A DNA stretch of 9,340 nt, from NCBI GenBank assembly GCA_012961305.1, contig DTZQ01000577.1, positions 1 through 9,340 on the forward strand, given 5' to 3'. This stretch comes from Armatimonadota bacterium. GTDB lineage: Bacteria > Armatimonadota > UBA10988 > DTZQ01. The notes below the pieces were generated by a model. It ran no database searches, had not been told where the DNA came from, and was given only the letters and a program-made list of their open reading frames with translations. Shown here one piece after another: positions 4,522-9,340 of this stretch. Within the stretch, counting starts at the first letter, position 1. Every line of letters begins with the position of its first letter. Position numbers and translations under genes: made by a program.

Positions 4522-5580
4522 ATGTCGCGCGCTGTGGTGTTAGTAAGCCCGCGCAACATAGCCTTGCAAGAGGTTGAAGTGCCCGCCCCTGGGCCCCGCC
4601 AAATCCGCGTGCGTACTTTGTTCTCCGGCATCAGCCATGGCACGGAGATGGCTTGGTATCGCGGTACAGCCCCCGGCTGGACGAAGCACCTCGTGGATGG
4701 CCTCTACGCCGAAGGGCCTGAACCACGAACCGAGCATCCCCTCTGCTTGGGTTATGAGGAGGTGGCGGAAGTCGTGGAGGTGGGAAGCGAAGTCACCGAG
4801 GTGGCGGTCGGAGACCGGATTACCTCAGCCTATGGACACCGGGAGGAGGCGGTACTGAATGTGGAAGGCAACGATTACCTGTTCACCCTGCCCCCAGAGA
4901 CGGAGCCGGAACGGTTCATCTTCCTGGCTCTGGGCGGGGTTGCCTTGGATTCGTATTTGACCTCGCGGGTGCGCTTGGGGGAAAGTGCGGTAGTGTTCGG
5001 CCTGGGGGTCATCGGACTGCTGCTGGTGCAGATGCTTAAGTTGGGCGGGGTGAAGCCGGTCCTCGGTGTTGAGCCTTTGGCCCGGCGGCGGGAGTTGGCT
5101 TGGGAATTGGGGGCCGACGAGGTGCTTGACCCTGCGGAAACGGAGGTAGGCCGGACGGTACGCCAACTCCTAGGGGAGACGCAGGGGGCGGATGTGGTGT
5201 TCGAAACCAGCGGCAATTACGCCGCCCTCCAAGAGGCCATTCGCTGTGGCGCGCCGGGCTACTCCAAATTGGTGGCTACGGCCTTCTACCAGGGCCCGGC
5301 AGAGGCCCTGCGGCTGGGGGAGGAATTCCATCATGGCGGTTCCTTAAGGCAGGGCGGATGCACGCAGATAGTTATTAACGACCACCGCCTGCCTCCGGCC
5401 TTCGGCCGAGCCTGGGACCGACGGCGCATTCTGCGGACCGTATTCCACTGGCTCGCCTCCGGCGCCTTGAGGGTAGAACCCCTGTTGACCCACCGCTTTC
5501 CCTTCCCGGAGGCCCCCGCTGCTTTTCGCCTCATTGACGAACACCCGGAGGAGACGATAAAGGTAGTACTCCATCCGTAG
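4522..5580 (+). CDS. MDR-superfamily dehydrogenase, zinc-ligand-poor, BchC-like branch
   Basis: 352 aa, a cytoplasmic oxidoreductase of the medium-chain dehydrogenase/reductase superfamily. The N-terminal GroES-like domain spans about 1-125, the Rossmann domain about 150-290 with GLGVIG (160-165), and Glu184 at the end of the second strand suggests NAD(H). The usual catalytic-zinc residues are changed. Where a Cys is expected there is Ser35 in FSGISHGTE (34-42), and the GHE motif reads GYE (77-79). The four-Cys structural-zinc lobe is absent. A SGIS-x-GTE motif is familiar from BchC-type and related Zn-free members. GGGAG lies about 6 nt before the ATG. It is followed 32 nt later by a beta-galactosidase gene on the same strand, so it probably acts on a sugar or sugar-derived alcohol, but the substrate is unknown. 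Product lines that call this a zinc alcohol dehydrogenase would be misleading. Confidence 0.85.
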   Translation: MSRAVVLVSPRNIALQEVEVPAPGPRQIRVRTLFSGISHGTEMAWYRGTAPGWTKHLVDGLYAEGPEPRTEHPLCLGYEEVAEVVEVGSEVTEVAVGDRITSAYGHREEAVLNVEGNDYLFTLPPETEPERFIFLALGGVALDSYLTSRVRLGESAVVFGLGVIGLLLVQMLKLGGVKPVLGVEPLARRRELAWELGADEVLDPAETEVGRTVRQLLGETQGADVVFETSGNYAALQEAIRCGAPGYSKLVATAFYQGPAEALRLGEEFHHGGSLRQGGCTQIVINDHRLPPAFGRAWDRRRILRTVFHWLASGALRVEPLLTHRFPFPEAPAAFRLIDEHPEETIKVVLHP

Positions 5581-5612
5581 TTGCAGGGGCAGGAGAGAAA
5601 GGAGAGGAGAGG

Positions 5613-8600
5613 ATGAGAACCACCAGGGACAAAAGTATCAACGACTGGGAAAATCCCCTCGTCGTAGGACGGAACAAGGAACCAGGGCACGTGCCATTGG
5701 TGATTTACGATGACCCGGCGGCGGCTTTGAGCGGCGACCCGGAAGTTTCGCCCTATTTACAATCGCTCAACGGCAACTGGAAATTCCATTGGGCCCCCTA
5801 TCCGGCCACGGCCCCAGAGGAGTTTTATCGGGAGGATTACGACGTTAGCCAGTGGGATGAAATCCCCGTTCCCAGCAACTGGCAGTTGCAAGGCTACGAC
5901 CTTCCCATCTACACCAATGTCCGCGAACCTTTCGCTCCCGCCGAACCGCCCCGTGTGCCCAAGGACTATAATCCAGTCGGCTCCTACCGCCGCACCTTCA
6001 CCATTTCCGAATCCTGGCAGGACCGGCAGGTGTTCCTGCATTTCGACGGGGTGAAGTCCGCCTTCTACGTCTGGGTCAACGGTCAGGAAGTCGGCTACAG
6101 CCAGGGTAGCATGACGCCCGCCGAATTCAACCTTACCCCCTACATTAACCTCGGCGAGAACACCCTGGCCGTGCGGGTTTATCGCTGGTCCGATGGGAGT
6201 TATCTCGAAGACCAGGACATGTGGCGCTTAAGCGGAATTTATCGGGGGGTCTACCTCTTCGCGACGCCCCACGTCCACGTGCGCGATTTCTGGGTCCGAA
6301 CCCCCTTTGACTCGAACTATCAGAATGCCACGCTCCAGGTAGGGGTCAAAGTGAGAAATTTGAATGCTATGCCTGCCGGACCTAAGCAGGTGGAGGTAGG
6401 TCTTTTCGACCGAGAAAACCAACCCGTTTTCGCGGCGCCGCTGGTTGGAACGGTGGAGGTTCCGCCGGGCGAGGAGGTTACGGTGGAACTCAGTCGGGAG
6501 GTTCCAAGTCCTCATAAGTGGTCGGCGGAACAGCCTTATTTGTACACTCTCCTGGTGACCCTCAAGGAACCAAGGGGTGAGGTTCTGGAAATAGTCAGCC
6601 ACAAAATCGGTTTTCGGCAGGTGGAACTGAAGGAAGGGCAACTGCGGGTGAACGGGGTGCCCATTCTCATTAAGGGTGTGAACCGTCATGAGCACGACCC
6701 CGATACGGGCCGAGTGGTATCCCAGGAGCGGATGATTCAGGACCTCAAACTGATGAAGCAGTTCAACATCAATGCCGTGCGCACCTCCCATTACCCCGAC
6801 GACCCCCGCTGGTACGACCTTTGCGACCAGTATGGCCTCTACCTCTTTGATGAGGCCAATATCGAGTCTCATGCCTTTTGGGACCGCTTCACCAAAGACC
6901 CGCAATGGAAAACGGCCTTTCTGGAACGAGGCCAGCGGATGGTAGAGCGGGATAAGAACCATCCTTCGGTGATAGTTTGGTCTCTGGGCAATGAATCGGG
7001 ATATGGTCCCAACCACGAGGCCCTCGCCCACTGGATACGACAGGCCGAGCCCACGCGGCTGATTCATTATCATCCGGCGGAGAATGCCCCCATGGTGGAC
7101 CTTCTTGCCCCCATGTATCCCAGCGTAGAGCAAATCCTTAACCTGGCCCAAGACCCTGACGAAACTCGCCCCGTCATCATGTGCGAGTATGCCCACTCCA
7201 TGGGCAACAGCACGGGCAACCTGAAGGAGTACTGGGAGGCCATCGAAACCCACAAGCGACTGCAGGGTGGTTTCATCTGGGACTGGGTGGACCAGGGCCT
7301 CCGCCGCCGGACCCCCACTACGCCAGACCGCAGCCCCTATCGCCACGACGGCATCGTTTCTGCGCGAATCGTGAACGGCAGGTCGGGCCAGGCTATTGCC
7401 GATGGCTATGTGGCTTTACCTGCGTCACGGGCTTTGGACCTCACCGGGAACCAAATCACGCTGGAGGTTTGGGTGTTTCCCAAGGCAACTGAAGGACCCA
7501 ACCCTTTCATCACCAAAGGTGACCATCAGTATGCCCTGAAACAAAAGGACAGAAACACCATCGAGTTTTCCATCCACGACGGTACGTGGATTGCGGTTCA
7601 GGCTCCCACCCCACCTGACTGGACTCAGGGTTGGCATCATCTGGTCGGCGTCTATGACGGGCAAAGGCTCAAGTTGTACCTGGACGGTGAGTTAAAAGGC
7701 GTCACCGAACATGAGGGAACGATAGACCACTGTCCGTATCCGGTGAACATCGGACGAAACGCAGAGGCGAACCGAACCCTGCGGGGGGTCATTGACCAGG
7801 TGCGCATTTACAATCGTGCCCTTTCGGAGGAAGAACTTTTCGGTTCCGAGAGGAACCCCCAGGATGCCGTACTCTGGATGGATTTTGAGGAGTTCGGGGA
7901 GGAAGTGGAGTGGTTTGCCTACGGCGGTGACTTCGGCGAGAGCCCGACCGACGGGAACTTCTGCATCAACGGCCTGATTTGGCCGGACCGTAGACCCCAC
8001 CCGGCGCTATGGGAATACAAAAAAGTTCTGGAACCCGTTAGAGTGAAACCCCTCGACCTGGCCGCGGGCAAGGTGGAGATTATCAATCGCTACCATTTCA
8101 GCAATCTGAACACTTTGGACATTGCTTGGACGCTGGCGGTGGACGATGAGATATTGCAGCAGGGCACCTTGCCCCGCTTAGATGTACCCCCCGGAGGCAG
8201 CCAAGTGGTCACGGTTCCTTTCACTCCCCCGGAGTGCCGCCCGGGGGCCGAATATTGGCTCACCCTGAGTTTCACCCTGGCTCACGATACCCTCTGGGCG
8301 GAGAGGGGACACGAAGTCGCCTGGGCCCAATTCAAAATGCCCTTCGAGGTTCCCGCTCCCGCGGTTATGCCGCTGGAGGAAATGCCCCCTCTGCAACTGG
8401 CCGAATCCGGGGAGGCAGTGAGCATACAGGGGCCGGACTTTCGAGTGGTGTTCAACCGCAGCAAGGGAACTATCACGTCCTGGAGGTATCAGGGTCGGGA
8501 ATTGCTGGCCCGCGGCCCGCGATTGAACCTCTGGCGAGCTCCCACCGATAATGATGCCCGAACCTTAGAACGCTCATGGCGGGAGGCAGGCTTGGACCGG

Positions 8601-9299
8601 CTACGACACCAGGTAAAAGAGGTCAAGGTACGGCAGGTCCAACCCCAGGTGGTGCAGGTTCATATCCGAACCTATGTCGCTGCCCCTGGCCACGCTGCGG
8701 GCTTTGAGAGTGAGTACCACTACACCCTTTACGGGAGTGGCGATGTAGTCCTTGAGCACACTGTCTCACCCCAAGGCGAACTACCCCCGCTGCCCCGCGT
8801 TGGACTGCAGATGCGCCTGCGGGGAGATTACGACCGCTTCACCTGGTACGGTCGGGGTCCGCATGAAACCTACCCCGACCGCAAACTGGGAGCCCGAATT
8901 GGCGTCTACCACAGCCCGGTGGAGGAACAATACGTGCCCTACCTCATGCCGCAAGAGAACGGGAACAAAACGGAGGTACGCTGGGTGGCGCTGGCAAACG
9001 AAGAGGGTCTCGGACTGTTAGCCGTGGGGAAGCCCACTCTGAACGTGAGTGCGCACCACTTCACCCCCGAGGACCTGACCGAGGCCAAACACCCCTTTGA
9101 GTTGCGTCGGCGCGAGGACATCACCCTCAATCTGGATTACCAAGTGTGCGGCTTGGGCAACGGCAGTTGCGGTCCGGGAACACTCCCCCAGTATTTAGTG
9201 CCGCCTAAACCTTATCGGTACACCCTCCGCTTGAGGCCTTTCTCCCCGCGAACCCCAGCCCCAATGGCCCTGAGCAAGCAGATACTACCATCCGTATAA
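5613..9299 (+). CDS. lacZ: Beta-galactosidase, GH2 LacZ type, with inserted LamG domain
   Basis: 1228 aa; E. coli LacZ is 1023. It hydrolyses terminal beta-galactosides with retention. Domains: sugar-binding jelly roll about 45-220, with VPSNWQLQGYDLPIYTN and RWSDGSYLEDQDMW (Asp194 = E. coli Asp201); an immunoglobulin-like domain about 225-335; and the TIM barrel from about 337. The barrel has NRHEH (His359), SHYP (His393), the Mg site Glu418/His420, acid/base Glu461 in GNESGYG and nucleophile Glu525 in MCEYAHSMGN. The barrel is interrupted after WDWVDQGL (556-563) by a LamG module and resumes at YGGDFG (770-775). An Ig-like domain and the Bgal_small domain (about 930-1213, WYGRGPHETYPDRKLG) follow. 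E. coli Trp999 is replaced by Cys1186 in GNGSCGPG. No signal peptide is present, so it is cytoplasmic. AAGGAG lies 8 nt before the ATG. True substrate could be another beta-galactoside; the lacZ symbol reflects family only. Confidence 0.93.
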   Translation: MRTTRDKSINDWENPLVVGRNKEPGHVPLVIYDDPAAALSGDPEVSPYLQSLNGNWKFHWAPYPATAPEEFYREDYDVSQWDEIPVPSNWQLQGYDLPIYTNVREPFAPAEPPRVPKDYNPVGSYRRTFTISESWQDRQVFLHFDGVKSAFYVWVNGQEVGYSQGSMTPAEFNLTPYINLGENTLAVRVYRWSDGSYLEDQDMWRLSGIYRGVYLFATPHVHVRDFWVRTPFDSNYQNATLQVGVKVRNLNAMPAGPKQVEVGLFDRENQPVFAAPLVGTVEVPPGEEVTVELSREVPSPHKWSAEQPYLYTLLVTLKEPRGEVLEIVSHKIGFRQVELKEGQLRVNGVPILIKGVNRHEHDPDTGRVVSQERMIQDLKLMKQFNINAVRTSHYPDDPRWYDLCDQYGLYLFDEANIESHAFWDRFTKDPQWKTAFLERGQRMVERDKNHPSVIVWSLGNESGYGPNHEALAHWIRQAEPTRLIHYHPAENAPMVDLLAPMYPSVEQILNLAQDPDETRPVIMCEYAHSMGNSTGNLKEYWEAIETHKRLQGGFIWDWVDQGLRRRTPTTPDRSPYRHDGIVSARIVNGRSGQAIADGYVALPASRALDLTGNQITLEVWVFPKATEGPNPFITKGDHQYALKQKDRNTIEFSIHDGTWIAVQAPTPPDWTQGWHHLVGVYDGQRLKLYLDGELKGVTEHEGTIDHCPYPVNIGRNAEANRTLRGVIDQVRIYNRALSEEELFGSERNPQDAVLWMDFEEFGEEVEWFAYGGDFGESPTDGNFCINGLIWPDRRPHPALWEYKKVLEPVRVKPLDLAAGKVEIINRYHFSNLNTLDIAWTLAVDDEILQQGTLPRLDVPPGGSQVVTVPFTPPECRPGAEYWLTLSFTLAHDTLWAERGHEVAWAQFKMPFEVPAPAVMPLEEMPPLQLAESGEAVSIQGPDFRVVFNRSKGTITSWRYQGRELLARGPRLNLWRAPTDNDARTLERSWREAGLDRLRHQVKEVKVRQVQPQVVQVHIRTYVAAPGHAAGFESEYHYTLYGSGDVVLEHTVSPQGELPPLPRVGLQMRLRGDYDRFTWYGRGPHETYPDRKLGARIGVYHSPVEEQYVPYLMPQENGNKTEVRWVALANEEGLGLLAVGKPTLNVSAHHFTPEDLTEAKHPFELRRREDITLNLDYQVCGLGNGSCGPGTLPQYLVPPKPYRYTLRLRPFSPRTPAPMALSKQILPSV
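7347..7889 (+). other. LamG (concanavalin-like) domain inserted in the GH2 barrel
   Basis: Residues about 579-759 of the beta-galactosidase. The stretch shows typical LamG/Laminin_G_3 landmarks: DGIVSA..VNGRSGQAI..YVALP, then LDLTGNQITLEVWVFPKA, GWHHLVGVYDGQRLKLYLDG, VNIGRNAE and IDQVRIYNRALSEEEL (727-742). A strand AVLWMDFEE (752-760) comes last, though LamG domains usually begin with such a strand. Such domains bind carbohydrate or simply pack against neighbours. The DNA here looks somewhat less GC-rich than the flanking barrel sequence, and both joins are in frame. Confidence 0.8.
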
Positions 9300-9340
9300 T
9301 CAGCCACCTCTGGCCACCCCGATGCAGGCCACAACCCTCC

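Noticed and set aside
6228..7346. 372-codon open frame antisense to the beta-galactosidase
   Set aside because: It is a shadow of a gene with strong family motifs and high GC; no ribosome binding site or recognisable domain.
9300..9340. Search for a terminator or next gene after the beta-galactosidase
   Set aside because: Only 41 bases remain and nothing recognisable is in them.

Overview
The window is a bacterial chromosomal segment of roughly 58-60% GC (estimated by eye). It carries seven protein-coding genes plus one probable small ORF, with strong GGAGG-type ribosome binding sites and compact operons. No rRNA, tRNA, CRISPR array, transposase or attachment site was recognised. The gene mix (a LacZ-type GH2 enzyme with an inserted LamG domain, a FliA/WhiG-type sigma factor with a short FlgM-like partner, a PIG-L deacetylase, a GSAM-like aminotransferase) would suit a free-living, saccharolytic, possibly thermophilic lineage such as Armatimonadota, Chloroflexota or a deep Bacillota. 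That assignment is a low-confidence inference and no taxonomic marker is present.

Layout: (1) Positions 1-1729, minus strand: a PIG-L/LmbE-type deacetylase, then a uridine kinase (udk) 24 nt downstream, then a possible 47-aa ORF ending at the window edge. (2) Positions 1730-1903: a divergent control region with two back-to-back extended -10 promoters. A small dyad lies over the minus-strand -35 box, and a 10-bp leader hairpin precedes the plus-strand gene. (3) Positions 1904-3205, plus strand: a class-III aminotransferase of the glutamate-1-semialdehyde aminomutase fold. It lacks the recognisable gating loop, so it is probably not HemL. (4) Positions 3245-4209, minus strand: a sigma-28-family sigma factor and, 26 nt downstream, a 64-aa FlgM-like anti-sigma factor. 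No flagellar gene is in view. (5) Positions 4210-4521: a 312-bp divergent intergenic region with a 38-bp repeat/palindrome and a sigma-28-like promoter candidate pointing at the next operon. (6) Positions 4522-9299, plus strand: a zinc-ligand-poor MDR dehydrogenase followed by a 1228-aa LacZ-type beta-galactosidase with a LamG jelly roll inserted into its catalytic barrel.

The most interesting hypothesis is that the sigma-28/FlgM-like pair is a local switch controlling the adjacent dehydrogenase/beta-galactosidase operon rather than, or in addition to, motility. The support is the adjacency, a TAAC-N15-ACCGATAA promoter candidate (close to TAAA-N15-GCCGATAT/A) and a four-half-site operator-like element just upstream of it. 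All of this is sequence inference. The -10-like 8-mer also occurs by chance elsewhere in the window.
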